Assembly: GCA_019459325.1 (NCBI GenBank)
Contig: JAIBFA010000095.1
Coordinates: 1-37,900 of the forward strand
Length of the DNA stretch: 37,900 nucleotides
Source: Thiobacillus sp.
GTDB taxonomy: Bacteria; Pseudomonadota; Gammaproteobacteria; Burkholderiales; Thiobacillaceae
Reading direction: 5' to 3'
Shown piece by piece: positions 1 to 8,345 of this stretch. The notes beneath the pieces were generated by a model that saw only the letters and a list, made by a program, of their open reading frames with translations, did not search any database and was not told the origin of the DNA. Within the stretch, counting starts at the first letter, position 1, and each line of letters starts with the position of its first letter. The translations under genes were made by a program, and so were the position numbers.

Positions 1-18
1 CAGGGGTCAGGGGTCAGG
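1..18. repeat. Short 7-bp tandem repeat at the udg 3' end
   Basis: The first bases read CAGGGGT CAGGGGT CAGGGAA, two and a half copies of a 7-bp unit. On the coding strand this is CCTGACC repeated at the end of the glycosylase frame. Because 7 is not a multiple of 3, a copy-number change would shift the reading frame of the extreme C-terminus. The array may continue outside the window. Confidence 0.6.
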
Positions 19-677
19 GAATTGTAGGTTCGCCGCGCCAGGCACAGGTCTTCCCAAGCACGCGCCTTGTCGGGCAGGTTGCGCAGCAGATAGGCCGGGT
101 GATAGGTCACCACCAACGGCACGCCCTGGAACTCGTGCACCCGGCCGCGCAGGCGGGCGATCGCTTCGTCGGTGTCGAGCAGGCTCTGCGCGGCAAAGCG
201 CCCCAGCGCGAGGATGAGCTTGGGCCGGATGAGGTCGATCTGCGCCAGCAGATAGGGGCGGCACGCGGCCACCTCGTCCGGCTCGGGGTTGCGGTTGCCG
301 GGCGGGCGCGATTTCAGGACGTTGGTGATGTAGACGTTGTCGCCACGCTTGAGGTCGATCGATGCCAGCATGGCGTCGAGCAGCTTGCCCGCCTGGCCGA
401 CGAAGGGTTCGCCCAACCGGTCTTCGTCCGCGCCCGGTGCCTCGCCGATGATCAACCAGTCTGCATTGCGGTCGCCCACGCCGAGCACGCCCTGGGTGCG
501 GGTGGCGGAAAGCTTGCAGGCGGTGCAGCGGGCAACGGCATCGGCCAGGTGTTCCCAGGTGTAGGCAGGTGTGGGGGGAGGCGCAAGAGGCGAAGCGTCT
601 GGCGCGGCAGGCGTCTCGCGCACGCGCCACACGGGGCCGATGCCCAGTTCGCTGAAGACGTCGTCGCGGCTCAGCAT
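1..677 (-). CDS. Uracil-DNA glycosylase, family 4 (C-terminus cut by window edge)
   Basis: Removes uracil from DNA as the first step of base excision repair. About 225 residues are visible and the frame is still open at base 1, so the stop lies outside. A low-complexity Pro/Ala linker (residues about 23-37) precedes the catalytic domain. Motif A reads [20 protein letters not shown] and the C-terminal motif is YHPAYLLRN, as in family 4 enzymes. Cysteines in CTACK, AACRPY and EDLCLA fit the four ligands of the family's 4Fe-4S cluster. The ATG at 677 lies inside the last codons of rimI, with AAGGAG just upstream, so translation is probably coupled. Some homologues are annotated as the DNA polymerase-related protein of phage SPO1 type; the motifs favour a true glycosylase. 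Confidence 0.9.
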   Translation of the reverse strand, partial: MLSRDDVFSELGIGPVWRVRETPAAPDASPLAPPPTPAYTWEHLADAVARCTACKLSATRTQGVLGVGDRNADWLIIGEAPGADEDRLGEPFVGQAGKLLDAMLASIDLKRGDNVYITNVLKSRPPGNRNPEPDEVAACRPYLLAQIDLIRPKLILALGRFAAQSLLDTDEAIARLRGRVHEFQGVPLVVTYHPAYLLRNLPDKARAWEDLCLARRTYNSLTPDP

Positions 678-1138
678 GACAACTCCTTTTTCATGATGAG
701 CGCATCTTCCCGGCCGTCGCGCGCCGGGTAATAGGCGCGCCGCACCGCGAGATCGACGAAACCGCTGCTGTGATACAGCGCAATGGCCGCCGTGTTGGAC
801 GTGCGCACCTCGAGAAACAGGCTGCCCGCCTTGTGGTCAGAGGCGCGCGCCAGGCAATGGTCGAGCAGGTCGCGCCCCAGGCCGTGACGCCGCCATATCG
901 GCGCTATGGTGAGGTTGAGCAGATGCGCTTCTCCCGCCGCCGCCATCATGACGTAATAGCCGATCACCTCGCCTTCGGCCTCGCGCACCCACATGCTGTA
1001 GCCGGCAGCGAGCGAATCGGCGAAATTGCCCAGGCTCCAGGGATATTCGTAACTCGCCAGTTCGATCCGGTGTATGCGCGGCAGGTCGGCCTCGGCCATC
1101 GGGCGCAGCCGGTGCACGATTTCAAATACGGCACTCAT
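671..1138 (-). CDS. rimI: Ribosomal protein S18 alanine N-acetyltransferase RimI
   Basis: GNAT-family acetyltransferase of 155 residues that acetylates the N-terminal alanine of ribosomal protein S18. The acetyl-CoA loop is visible as RRHGLGRDLLDHCL (about residues 83-96), followed by the family signature LEVRTSNTAAIALYHSSGF. The length is normal for RimI. Its ATG overlaps the tsaB stop as ATGA, and its own last codons hold the ribosome binding site and start of the downstream glycosylase gene. The tsaB-rimI pairing is common in proteobacteria and supports the assignment over a generic GNAT. Confidence 0.93.
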   Translation of the reverse strand: MSAVFEIVHRLRPMAEADLPRIHRIELASYEYPWSLGNFADSLAAGYSMWVREAEGEVIGYYVMMAAAGEAHLLNLTIAPIWRRHGLGRDLLDHCLARASDHKAGSLFLEVRTSNTAAIALYHSSGFVDLAVRRAYYPARDGREDALIMKKELSC

Positions 1139-1824
1139 GCGGATTTTTTCTGGCGGCGTTCATCCACCGTCAGCGCCACCTTGTCGCGCAGGTAGATCGG
1201 AGCCGCGAGCGCAGCGTCGCTGCCCTCCCCGCGCGCAAAGGCCATCGCGGCGAGCGGCGCCATCGCCGCTGCGTCGGGCATGAGCAACTCGTCTATGCGC
1301 ACGAGTTGTGACGCCAGACGCGGGCGCAACACCGCGCCCAGCGCGGCAAAACCATTCCCGGCGCCGACCCAGTCGCCCCCTCGGGGAACGACCACAGAAT
1401 CGGGCAGCGCCAGTTGCGGTTCGCTCACTGCAAGCCAACCCGTGCCCTCGCGCCGATACGCCGCCCAGTAGACCTCGGCCATGCGCGCGTCGAGCACGGT
1501 CAGTACCTGCCCGGCTCCGGTCTGCTCGGCAATCGATTCCAGCGTGGAGACACCGACCACGGGCAAGTCGGCGCCGAGCGCCAGACCCTGCGTCACCGCG
1601 CAGGCGATGCGCAGGCCGGTGAACGAGCCGGGGCCGGCACCGTAGGCGATGCCGTCGAGCTGGCGTAGCGTGAGGCCGGCCTCGCGCAGCAGTTCATCGA
1701 CCATCGGCAGCAACAGTGAACTATGCCGCTGTTCGGCCAGCACCCGGCGAGCCTGGATCGAGCCATCCAGCCACAGCGCGGCCGAACACCATTCGGTGGA
1801 CGTATCGAGAACGAGAAATTTCAT
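1135..1824 (-). CDS. tsaB: tRNA threonylcarbamoyladenosine biosynthesis protein TsaB
   Basis: TsaB is the non-catalytic partner of TsaD in making the t6A modification at position 37 of ANN-decoding tRNAs. The 229-residue protein opens with MKFLVLDTSTEWCSAAL, the first ASKHA-fold strand, and has GAGPGSFTGLRIACAVTQGL near residues 69-88, the family signature. The in-frame codon at 1872 would add 16 residues ahead of this strand, so the ATG at 1824 is preferred. The gene starts 10 bases after the preceding dehydrogenase gene stops and overlaps rimI by ATGA. Confidence 0.93.
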   Translation of the reverse strand: MKFLVLDTSTEWCSAALWLDGSIQARRVLAEQRHSSLLLPMVDELLREAGLTLRQLDGIAYGAGPGSFTGLRIACAVTQGLALGADLPVVGVSTLESIAEQTGAGQVLTVLDARMAEVYWAAYRREGTGWLAVSEPQLALPDSVVVPRGGDWVGAGNGFAALGAVLRPRLASQLVRIDELLMPDAAAMAPLAAMAFARGEGSDAALAAPIYLRDKVALTVDERRQKKSA

Positions 1825-1834
1825 CCGCGCAATT

Positions 1835-2923
1835 TTACCGGTTGCCGCGGAAGACGACGCGGTAAATCGCACCGGCGTGGTCGTCCGACACCAGCAGGCT
1901 GCCGTCGGGCATCACCAGCACATCGGCGGGGCGGCCCCAGGCAGACCCATCCTGCAGCCAGCCGCTGACGAAGGGCTCATAGCTCACTGCGCGGTTGCCC
2001 TGCAGGCGCACCACGCTGACCCGATAGCCGTTTTTCTTGCTGCGGTTCCACGAACCGTGTTCGGCAATGAAAACAGCATTCCGGTAGCGCTCGGGGAAAG
2101 CCGTTCCGGTGTAAAAGCGCATGCCCAGGCTGGCCACGTGCGCACCCAGGTTCTGTACCGGCGGCACGAACTCGGCGCAGCGCCGGCCCGGACCGAATTC
2201 AGGATCGGCGATGGTGCCGCCGTGACAATACGGGTAACCGAAGTGCTCGCCGGGCCTGCCCAGGCGATTGAGCTCGTCCGGCGGCGCATCGTCGCCCAGC
2301 CAGTCGCGGCCATTGTCGGTGAACCACAGCTCGCCGCTTTGCGGCTGCCAGTCGAATCCCACGCTGTTGCGAACGCCGCGCGCGACGACCTCGATCTCGC
2401 CGTTCGCCACATCGAGCCGGGTGATCGTCGCATAGCGGTCCGGATCAGGCGCACAGATGTTGCACGGCGCGCCGACCGGCACATACAGCTTGCCGTCGGG
2501 GCCGAAGGCGATGAATTTCCAGCCGTGATGGGTGTCGGTAGGATAGGCGCTGCTGACCACCTCGGGGCGCGGTGGTTTGTTCAGGTGTGCCTCGATATCG
2601 CGCAGCCGCAGGATGCGACTGACCGCCGACACGTACAGGTCGCCGTCGCGAAACGCCACCCCCACCGGCATGTTCAAGCCGTCGGCAATCACGACCGGCT
2701 TGCGGGCGCCCCTGAGCGGAATCGCGTAGACCTTGCCCGCCCGCATGCTGCCGACGAAGAGCGTGTGTTTGCCGAGCGCCATCTGCCGCGCGTTCGGCAC
2801 GCGCGCAAACAATTCCATCGCGAAGCCGGGCGGCAGGCTCAGGGTGGCAAGCGGAAGGGAATCCGCAGCGGCCTGCGCCAGCCAGCCGAACGTCATCACG
2901 GTGAATACGATCAGCCGCTTCAT
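1835..2923 (-). CDS. Exported glucose/sorbosone dehydrogenase-family beta-propeller protein
   Basis: A 362-residue protein with a signal peptide (MKRLIVFTVMTFGWLAQAAA, cleavage near residue 21), so periplasmic. The remainder resembles the GSDH / L-sorbosone dehydrogenase six-bladed propeller family. Visible landmarks are WFTDNGRDWLGDDAPPDELN, HFGYPYCHGG and FIAEHGSWNRSKKNGYR, all typical of the subgroup often called PQQ-dependent sugar dehydrogenase. The substrate cannot be read from sequence and PQQ use is inferred from the family. The ATG at 2923 follows GGAGGAAATC, a strong ribosome binding site. It sits 11 bases after the HIRAN gene and 10 bases before tsaB, so cotranscription is likely. 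There is no haem c motif. Confidence 0.85.
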   Translation of the reverse strand: MKRLIVFTVMTFGWLAQAAADSLPLATLSLPPGFAMELFARVPNARQMALGKHTLFVGSMRAGKVYAIPLRGARKPVVIADGLNMPVGVAFRDGDLYVSAVSRILRLRDIEAHLNKPPRPEVVSSAYPTDTHHGWKFIAFGPDGKLYVPVGAPCNICAPDPDRYATITRLDVANGEIEVVARGVRNSVGFDWQPQSGELWFTDNGRDWLGDDAPPDELNRLGRPGEHFGYPYCHGGTIADPEFGPGRRCAEFVPPVQNLGAHVASLGMRFYTGTAFPERYRNAVFIAEHGSWNRSKKNGYRVSVVRLQGNRAVSYEPFVSGWLQDGSAWGRPADVLVMPDGSLLVSDDHAGAIYRVVFRGNR

Positions 2924-2934
2924 GATTTCCTCCT

Positions 2935-3315
2935 TCAGGGCTGCAGGGGAACCAGGATCTCGAAGCGCACCCTCGACCACGGGTCGCGCACTTCGGCCAG
3001 TCGGACGATGCGGGCCACCAGCGTCTGGCCGCCGTCCATGAAGCGCGCCACGTCGGCATTCTCGCGGCGCGGCACATAGCCGATCTTGTGGCCCCGCCAT
3101 TCCACCCGCACCGCGCGGGCATCGTGCGGATTGTCCGGCTCGCGTGCCAGGGTGAGCGCATCGCCCACCCGCATCTGCGACCACAGCGCCTTGCCGGCGT
3201 GATACTGAAACCCGGCCAGCGGCGAATCCTGCAGCAGGATGTGCGCGGCAACCTGTGCATGGAGCGCTTGCGCCCATAGCCCAATCAGACACAGCAACGC
3301 CAGCCGACGACGCAT
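2935..3315 (-). CDS. Exported single HIRAN-domain protein
   Basis: A 126-residue protein with an N-terminal hydrophobic signal (RRLALLCLIGLWAQALHA) and then essentially one HIRAN domain (residues about 28-120). HIRAN landmarks are LAGFQYHAGKALW, REPDNPHDARAVRVEW and GHKIGYVPRREN. HIRAN is best known as a DNA 3'-end binding module of HLTF-type helicases; stand-alone bacterial copies are known but their role is not settled. The signal peptide implies a periplasmic location, which does not fit DNA-repair use. It is the first gene of the operon leading to tsaB-rimI-udg. The ATG at 3315 has only a weak ribosome binding site. Confidence 0.82.
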   Translation of the reverse strand: MRRRLALLCLIGLWAQALHAQVAAHILLQDSPLAGFQYHAGKALWSQMRVGDALTLAREPDNPHDARAVRVEWRGHKIGYVPRRENADVARFMDGGQTLVARIVRLAEVRDPWSRVRFEILVPLQP

Positions 3316-3476
3316 GGGGAGTCCGAATCTCAGGTTCCGAATCGAGCATTCTACTGAGAAATCCGCCTCCCGATCCGCACGGGCCCGCAGGTTTCAGCTT
3401 TACTTTTTTCGCTAGACAAGCAGCAGTCCGCTTGAGGTAGGATGAATGCACCCTCAACCTCCCTCACCACTCCGCC

Positions 3477-4874
3477 ATGCCGAGAAAAGCCGCCGCCCAG
3501 ACCAAGCTGTTCGTTTTGGACACCAACGTGCTGATGCACGATCCCACCAGCCTGTTTCGCTTCGAGGAGCACGACATCTACGTGCCGATCGCCACGCTGG
3601 AAGAACTCGACCTGCACAAGAAGGGCATGACCGAAGTCTCGCGCAATGCACGCCAGGCCAGCCGCTTCATCGACGAAATCGTCAGCAAGCTTGACACCAT
3701 AGAAGACGGCGTGCCGCTCGCGCCGCACAGCCACAACGCCGCCACCGGAAAACTGTTTTTGCAGACCCAGGCCATCAGCGGCGACATTCCGATGAGCCTG
3801 CCCACGTCCAAGGTCGACAACCAGATCCTCGGCGTGGTGCTGTTCCTGTCGCGCCATCACCCCAAGCGTCAGGTCATCCTGGTGACCAAAGACATCAACA
3901 TGCGCATCAAGGCGCGTGCGCTGGGCCTGCCGGCCGAGGACTACTTCAACGACAAGGTTCTGGAAGACACCGACCTGCTCTACGCCGGCCTGCGCGAACT
4001 GCCGGCCGATTTCTGGGACAGCCACGGCAAGGGCATGGAATCCTGGCAGGCCAACGGCCACACCTATTACCGCATCAAGGGGCCGCTGGTGGCGAGCCTG
4101 CTGCCCAACGAGTTTGTCTACCAGGAAGGCCCCAACCCGCTCTACGCCAAGGTGCTGAAGGTCGAAGGCAAGCAGGCGGAAATGGTCACGGTGCGCGACT
4201 TCAGCCACGCCAAGAACAACGTGTGGGGCATCACCGCGCGCAACCGGGAGCAGAACTTTGCCCTCAACGTGCTGATGGATCCCGAGATCGATTTCGTCAC
4301 CCTGCTCGGCCAGGCCGGCACCGGCAAGACCCTGCTCACCCTGGCCGCCGCGCTGGCGCAGGTGCTCGACAAGAAGCTCTACAGCGAGATCATCATGACC
4401 CGCGTCACCGTACCGGTAGGCGAGGACATCGGCTTTCTGCCCGGAACCGAAGAGGAAAAGATGACGCCGTGGATGGGCGCGCTGGAAGACAACCTCGACG
4501 TGCTGAACAAGAGCGATGACGAGGCCGGAGACTGGGGGCGCGCAGCCACGCAGGATCTGGTCCGTTCGCGCATCAAAGTGAAATCGCTGAACTTCATGCG
4601 CGGCCGCACCTTCCTCAACAAGTTCCTCATCATCGACGAAGCGCAGAACCTCACGCCCAAGCAGATGAAGACGCTGATCACGCGCGCCGGCCCTGGCACC
4701 AAGGTCGTGTGTCTGGGCAACATCGCGCAGATCGACACGCCCTACCTCACCGAGGGCAGTTCCGGCCTCACTTACGTGGTCGACCATTTCAAGGGATGGC
4801 CGCACAACGGCCACGTCACCCTGCAGCGCGGTGAACGTTCTCGCCTGGCAGACTATGCTGCAGAAGTGCTGTAA
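3477..4874 (+). CDS. PIN-PhoH family ATPase/ribonuclease (PhoH2-like)
   Basis: A 465-residue cytoplasmic protein. An N-terminal PIN nuclease domain (about residues 10-150) shows FVLDTNVLMHD, ATLEELDLHKKG and VTKDINMRIKARA, which carry the expected acidic residues. A C-terminal PhoH-like P-loop domain has Walker A GQAGTGKTLL near residue 277 and Walker B FLIIDEAQNLTP near 383. Mycobacterial PhoH2 proteins with this architecture act as ATP-dependent RNA helicase/ribonucleases; the same activity here is inferred from architecture. The gene is divergent from the HIRAN operon across about 160 bases and is followed 23 bases later by the DUF4197 gene. Confidence 0.92.
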   Translation: MPRKAAAQTKLFVLDTNVLMHDPTSLFRFEEHDIYVPIATLEELDLHKKGMTEVSRNARQASRFIDEIVSKLDTIEDGVPLAPHSHNAATGKLFLQTQAISGDIPMSLPTSKVDNQILGVVLFLSRHHPKRQVILVTKDINMRIKARALGLPAEDYFNDKVLEDTDLLYAGLRELPADFWDSHGKGMESWQANGHTYYRIKGPLVASLLPNEFVYQEGPNPLYAKVLKVEGKQAEMVTVRDFSHAKNNVWGITARNREQNFALNVLMDPEIDFVTLLGQAGTGKTLLTLAAALAQVLDKKLYSEIIMTRVTVPVGEDIGFLPGTEEEKMTPWMGALEDNLDVLNKSDDEAGDWGRAATQDLVRSRIKVKSLNFMRGRTFLNKFLIIDEAQNLTPKQMKTLITRAGPGTKVVCLGNIAQIDTPYLTEGSSGLTYVVDHFKGWPHNGHVTLQRGERSRLADYAAEVL

Positions 4875-4897
4875 TCCATCCCTTCAAGGAGACTCAC

Positions 4898-5659
4898 GTG
4901 GCTGCCATTTTTTCAAAGCGCTGGATGATCCTGGCCGCCGGTCTCACGCTGGCTCTGCCCGCCCACGCAATCGACTGGAATGAGATGCTGAGAGGCGTGC
5001 TCGGCAAGCCTGCCAGCCAGCCCGCCGCCAGCGGCGTTGATGCGCTCTCCACGACCGAGATCAATGCCGGGCTGAAGGAAGCGCTGACCCGCGGCGCGGA
5101 AACCGCGGTGGCGCAGCTCGGGCAGAAGGATGGGTTCTTCGGCAATGCGGCGCTGAAGATTCCGCTGCCGCCCAGCCTGCAGAAAGCTGAAAAGGCCATG
5201 CGCATGTTCGGCATGGGCAAGCAGGCCGACGAACTGGTGCTGTCGATGAACCGCGCCGCCGAAGCCGCGGTTCCGCAGGCGAAAACGCTGCTGATCGACG
5301 CGGTGAAGGCCATGACGCTGGAAGACGCCCGGGGCATCCTGACCGGCGGCCAGACCTCGGCCACCGACTTCTTCCGCCGGAAGACCGAGACCAAGCTCAC
5401 CGAACGCTTCGGCCCCATCGTCAAGGCGACCACCGACAAGGTCGGGCTGGCGCAGCAGTACAACCAGTACGCCGGCATGGCTGCGCAGTTCAACCTGGTC
5501 GAGAAAAATCAGGCCAGCGTCGAGCAGTACGTCACCCAGCAGGCGCTCGACCGGCTCTATACCGTGATCGGGGAAAAAGAGGCCGCGATCCGCGCCAACC
5601 CCATGCAGGCCGGCAGCGATCTGCTGAAAAAGGTATTCGGTGCGGTCATGGGGAAATAA
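4898..5659 (+). CDS. DUF4197 exported protein
   Basis: A 253-residue protein with a signal peptide ending near PAHA (residue 25), then a mostly helical body matching DUF4197. Recognisable stretches are TTEINAGLKEALTRG, IPLPPSLQKAEKAMR, TDFFRRKTETKL and ATDKVGLAQQYNQY-like helices. The function of the family is not known. The start is GTG at 4898, preceded by AAGGAGA at the right spacing; no upstream ATG fits. It probably shares a transcript with the PhoH-like gene. Confidence 0.87.
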   Translation: MAAIFSKRWMILAAGLTLALPAHAIDWNEMLRGVLGKPASQPAASGVDALSTTEINAGLKEALTRGAETAVAQLGQKDGFFGNAALKIPLPPSLQKAEKAMRMFGMGKQADELVLSMNRAAEAAVPQAKTLLIDAVKAMTLEDARGILTGGQTSATDFFRRKTETKLTERFGPIVKATTDKVGLAQQYNQYAGMAAQFNLVEKNQASVEQYVTQQALDRLYTVIGEKEAAIRANPMQAGSDLLKKVFGAVMGK

Positions 5660-5727
5660 GCCGACGCGCACGCCGCACGCTGGCTGCGCTATGCTTGCGC
5701 CGGCTGTTTAGCCTTTTTTTGATCGCC

Positions 5728-6225
5728 ATGCGCATGAAAATGAAAATACTGGGCCTGATTGCCGGATTGCTGCTCGCCCTGCCCGCCCAGGCCTGGGAAA
5801 TCGGTGAATTCAAAAATGGCATGCCGCGCGCCGAAGTCGAACAGGCGCTCAAGACCTGGAAATTCGACAAGGCCTTGTCGGTCGGCAACGACGGCCTGTT
5901 TGTCTACGACCTCCCCAACAATCCGGCTGGCCGCCGCTTTCTGTTCACCTTCTGCAACGACAAGCTGGTGGCGTTCGAGCAGGAAGTCGAGCCGGCGTTC
6001 CGCCATTTCGTCGTCATCGCGTCGAACTATTCCAATCTCTACGGCAATCCGCTCAAGGTCATTCCGTATACCAGCGTCGTCGCCAACGGCGAAAAGAACC
6101 TGCTGGCGATGTTCTGGCGCAAAGGCTCCGATTACATGGGAATCAAATATGTGCTGTATCCCGCCAGCGAACAGCTCTCGATGACCTGGCAGGTCAACAA
6201 CAACTGCTGGCAGGCACCACGCTAG
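5728..6225 (+). CDS. Small exported protein of unknown function
   Basis: A 165-residue protein with a clear signal peptide (MKILGLIAGLLLALPAQA), predicted to be periplasmic. The body has no motif I can assign; it contains FKNGMPRAEVEQALKTW, a pattern seen in small lipoprotein-like domains that sense or fold in the envelope, and two cysteines (FTFCND and NNCWQ) that could form a disulfide. Several starts are possible: TTG at 5695 and ATG at 5728, 5734 and 5740. All leave the signal peptide intact and none has a strong ribosome binding site, so the N-terminus is uncertain by a few residues. About 190 bases without a recognisable gene follow before the convergent stress-protein gene. Confidence 0.72.
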   Translation: MRMKMKILGLIAGLLLALPAQAWEIGEFKNGMPRAEVEQALKTWKFDKALSVGNDGLFVYDLPNNPAGRRFLFTFCNDKLVAFEQEVEPAFRHFVVIASNYSNLYGNPLKVIPYTSVVANGEKNLLAMFWRKGSDYMGIKYVLYPASEQLSMTWQVNNNCWQAPR

Positions 6226-6413
6226 GAGACGGGGAGTAGGCTCTTATCGCGGGGGCAGCAAGGCACTGCGACAGTCTCAGTTCGACCCGAAGCTGACGGT
6301 CATGGTGCGATTGTCGAACGTCTGGTCGGCAAGCGAAGATCGAGCACATATCGGTTGAGCGGTTTCCGGCTCTGAATTGCGGTGCCTGACCAGAGAGCAA
6401 TAGAGGTTGCCCA

Positions 6414-6881
6414 TCAAGCCGATGGCGGCCCTTTGGGCGAAGGAATCAGCAGGACCGGCCCGGATGACAGCCTCGCCATTCGTTCAGCCACACTACCGAG
6501 CATCAGATGCTGAAAACCACGGCGGCCATGGGTTCCCATCACCACCAGATCTGCGCCCCAGCGGGAGGCCTCTCTGGCAATCACTTCAGCAACCTGCTGG
6601 ATCGGTGTTTCGGTTTCTATCAGCACGGCCTCCGCCTCGAACCCTGCCTGCTGGGCGGTATCGCGTGCCGTTGCGATGATTTTTTCTCCCACGCCACGCC
6701 TTGCCTCACTCAACGCCCCGGTATCGATTGCCACTTCCGGCCCGATTGGGAGCCAGCTCATGTCCAGAACATGAACCATGCGCAATGTGGCCGAAAGCTT
6801 TCTGGCCAGTTCGATCGCGTGCTTCAGTGCATGCAGGGACGTGTCGCTTTCGTCCACCGCCACCAGAATTTTCGAGTACAT
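6414..6881 (-). CDS. Universal stress protein, UspA family
   Basis: A 155-residue single-domain Usp. The N-terminal strand KILVAVDESDTS and the ATP-loop signature MGTHGRRGFQHLMLGSVAER are both present; the G-2x-G-9x-G(S/T) pattern suggests the ATP-binding subclass. AAGGAGG lies five bases before the ATG at 6881; the in-frame GTG at 6887 overlaps this ribosome binding site and is unlikely. It is the last gene of the ZIP/ferritin-like/HisC operon, starting 13 bases after the aminotransferase stop. A stress role is inferred from the family; the ligand and target are unknown. Confidence 0.92.
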   Translation of the reverse strand: MYSKILVAVDESDTSLHALKHAIELARKLSATLRMVHVLDMSWLPIGPEVAIDTGALSEARRGVGEKIIATARDTAQQAGFEAEAVLIETETPIQQVAEVIAREASRWGADLVVMGTHGRRGFQHLMLGSVAERMARLSSGPVLLIPSPKGPPSA

Positions 6882-6894
6882 GGTCACCTCCTTG

Positions 6895-7899
6895 TTACGT
6901 CAGCAATGAGCGCAGCGCATCGACAAAGCGCCGGTTGTGTTCGGGCAGCGCCGTGGTGATGCGCATGAAGCCCGGACCGAGCGCCGGATCGTTCAAGGGC
7001 TTGATCAGGATGTCGCGGCTGCGCAGCTGTTCGGCGATCTCCGCCGCGTTGTGGGGTGCAAGATCGGCGAGGAAGAAATAGGTATGGGTCGGATAGGTGC
7101 GCACGCCCAGGGCGCGCAACTCGGCGGCGAGCGCCACGGTCCAGTCATGCAGTTGCGCGGCACGGGCATGTATCCGCTCTTCGTGCTGCAGCGTGGCAAT
7201 CGCCGCCGCCTGGCTGGGGCGGGCGAGCGGATAGGCATCGTTGTGGCCGTTGAGGTCGTCGGCGATGGCTTCCGGAAAGATGCCGTAGCCGATGCGGAAG
7301 CCCGCCAGACTGTGGGCCTTGGACAGGGTGCGGGTCACCAGCAGGTTGGGATGCTCGGGCACCCAATGGGCCACCGACTGCCCGGCTAGGCCGATAAAGG
7401 CCTCGTCGACCAGGAAGCGCGTCTGCGGATGGCGGCGCAACAGATCCGGCAGCGGTGCCATGTCGAAAATGCCGCCGTTGGGATTGTTGGGATTGACGAT
7501 GACCACGAGCGTGGTGCCCTCCGGAACCACCAGTTCGCCCAGGTCGAAGGCGAAATCCTTGTCCGGTGGCAGCCGCGTTTCGGTGTAGCGCCGGGCGATC
7601 TCGGGAAACAGCACATAGGTCGGCGTCAGCAGATGGACCTGCTGGCCGAAGCGGTCGAAGAGCTGGCGCAGGATGAGTTCGGAGCCGGCGTTGATGTGGA
7701 TGAGCCGTTCAGGAATGCCGAGTTGCTCGCTGATCAGTCGGCGCAGCGGCGCCGAATAGGGCTCGGTGTAGTAGTTGCTGTGCGGTACCTCGGCCTGCGC
7801 CGCAGCAATGGCTTCGTCAAGCGGCGGTAGCGGGTTCTCGCACAGCAGCAGCTTGATGCCCTGGAAACTGCCACCGCCCTTTTCCGAAATTGCGCTCAT
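6895..7899 (-). CDS. HisC-type PLP-dependent aminotransferase
   Basis: A 334-residue fold-type I aminotransferase resembling histidinol-phosphate aminotransferase, which in histidine synthesis converts imidazole-acetol phosphate with glutamate. Visible features are INAGSELILRQLFD (cofactor phosphate region), VNPNNPNGG, FLVDEAFIG (the Asp that pairs with the pyridine nitrogen), TRTLSKAHSLAGFRIGYG (Schiff-base Lys and phosphate-binding Arg) and the C-terminal FMRITTALPEHN. No his genes are nearby; it overlaps the stop of a ferritin-like gene (ATGA), so it may be a paralogue with another substrate. Threonine-phosphate decarboxylase (CobD) is the main alternative. Confidence 0.85.
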   Translation of the reverse strand: MSAISEKGGGSFQGIKLLLCENPLPPLDEAIAAAQAEVPHSNYYTEPYSAPLRRLISEQLGIPERLIHINAGSELILRQLFDRFGQQVHLLTPTYVLFPEIARRYTETRLPPDKDFAFDLGELVVPEGTTLVVIVNPNNPNGGIFDMAPLPDLLRRHPQTRFLVDEAFIGLAGQSVAHWVPEHPNLLVTRTLSKAHSLAGFRIGYGIFPEAIADDLNGHNDAYPLARPSQAAAIATLQHEERIHARAAQLHDWTVALAAELRALGVRTYPTHTYFFLADLAPHNAAEIAEQLRSRDILIKPLNDPALGPGFMRITTALPEHNRRFVDALRSLLT

Positions 7900-8342
7900 G
7901 CTCTTCCCCCTCGATGGCGTCCCCTGCCGCCTCCCCCAATGCCTTGCGCGCAACGCTGGAATGCAGGCAAATGGCGCTGCTGCGACGCCTCATGAAGATT
8001 GCGCAGTACCGTAAGAATATCTGGCCGCTGCGTCGCCCCCAACAGCCGCTCGTACATTTTTCCGTTGGCGATCTCCGCAGCCACGCCCGCTTCGCAGGCT
8101 GCCTGCAGGCTGGCGTAGCGTTCGACCTTTCCCTGCCACGGGTTTTCGGGTACCTGCAGTCCATAGCGCGCATACAGCGCATAAAGCGCCCCGATGTGGC
8201 GCGCCTCGGCCTCGCGGATGTTGCTGAACGGCGGCACCTCGCCAAAATCGGCGATCACCTGATCGTACGTTGTCCAGGCATGGTACTCATCGTCAAGCGC
8301 CTCATTGAGCGCGTTGATTTCGGATTCGGTGAGCAGGCTCAT
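7896..8342 (-). CDS. DUF2202 ferritin-like protein
   Basis: A 148-residue four-helix protein of the DUF2202 ferritin-like type. Carboxylate/histidine ligand patterns are visible: LDDEYHAWTTYDQVI in helix 1 and REAEARHIGALYALY in helix 2, with NLHEASQQRHLPAFQRC in helix 4. The residues fit a di-iron site, but the oxidase or storage role is inferred. The C-terminus is Gly/Arg-rich (GGGGRGRHRGGRA). It starts three bases after the ZIP transporter stop and overlaps the aminotransferase start, so translation is probably coupled. Confidence 0.85.
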   Translation of the reverse strand: MSLLTESEINALNEALDDEYHAWTTYDQVIADFGEVPPFSNIREAEARHIGALYALYARYGLQVPENPWQGKVERYASLQAACEAGVAAEIANGKMYERLLGATQRPDILTVLRNLHEASQQRHLPAFQRCAQGIGGGGRGRHRGGRA

Positions 8343-8345
8343 GGG

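Noticed and set aside
7..630. Arg/Pro-rich minus-strand frame over the glycosylase
   Set aside because: It is out of frame with the family 4 glycosylase motifs, which are intact in the frame starting at 677. The Arg/Pro/Ala composition is typical of a GC-rich shadow frame.
1649..3079. Long plus-strand frame opposite tsaB and the propeller protein
   Set aside because: It has no recognisable domain, is His/Arg/Ala-rich and lies antisense to two genes with clear family motifs and good start sites.
6194..6400. Small minus-strand frame between the exported protein gene and the stress-protein gene
   Set aside because: It overlaps the end of the upstream gene, has no ribosome binding site and no family pattern; I treat the gap as non-coding.
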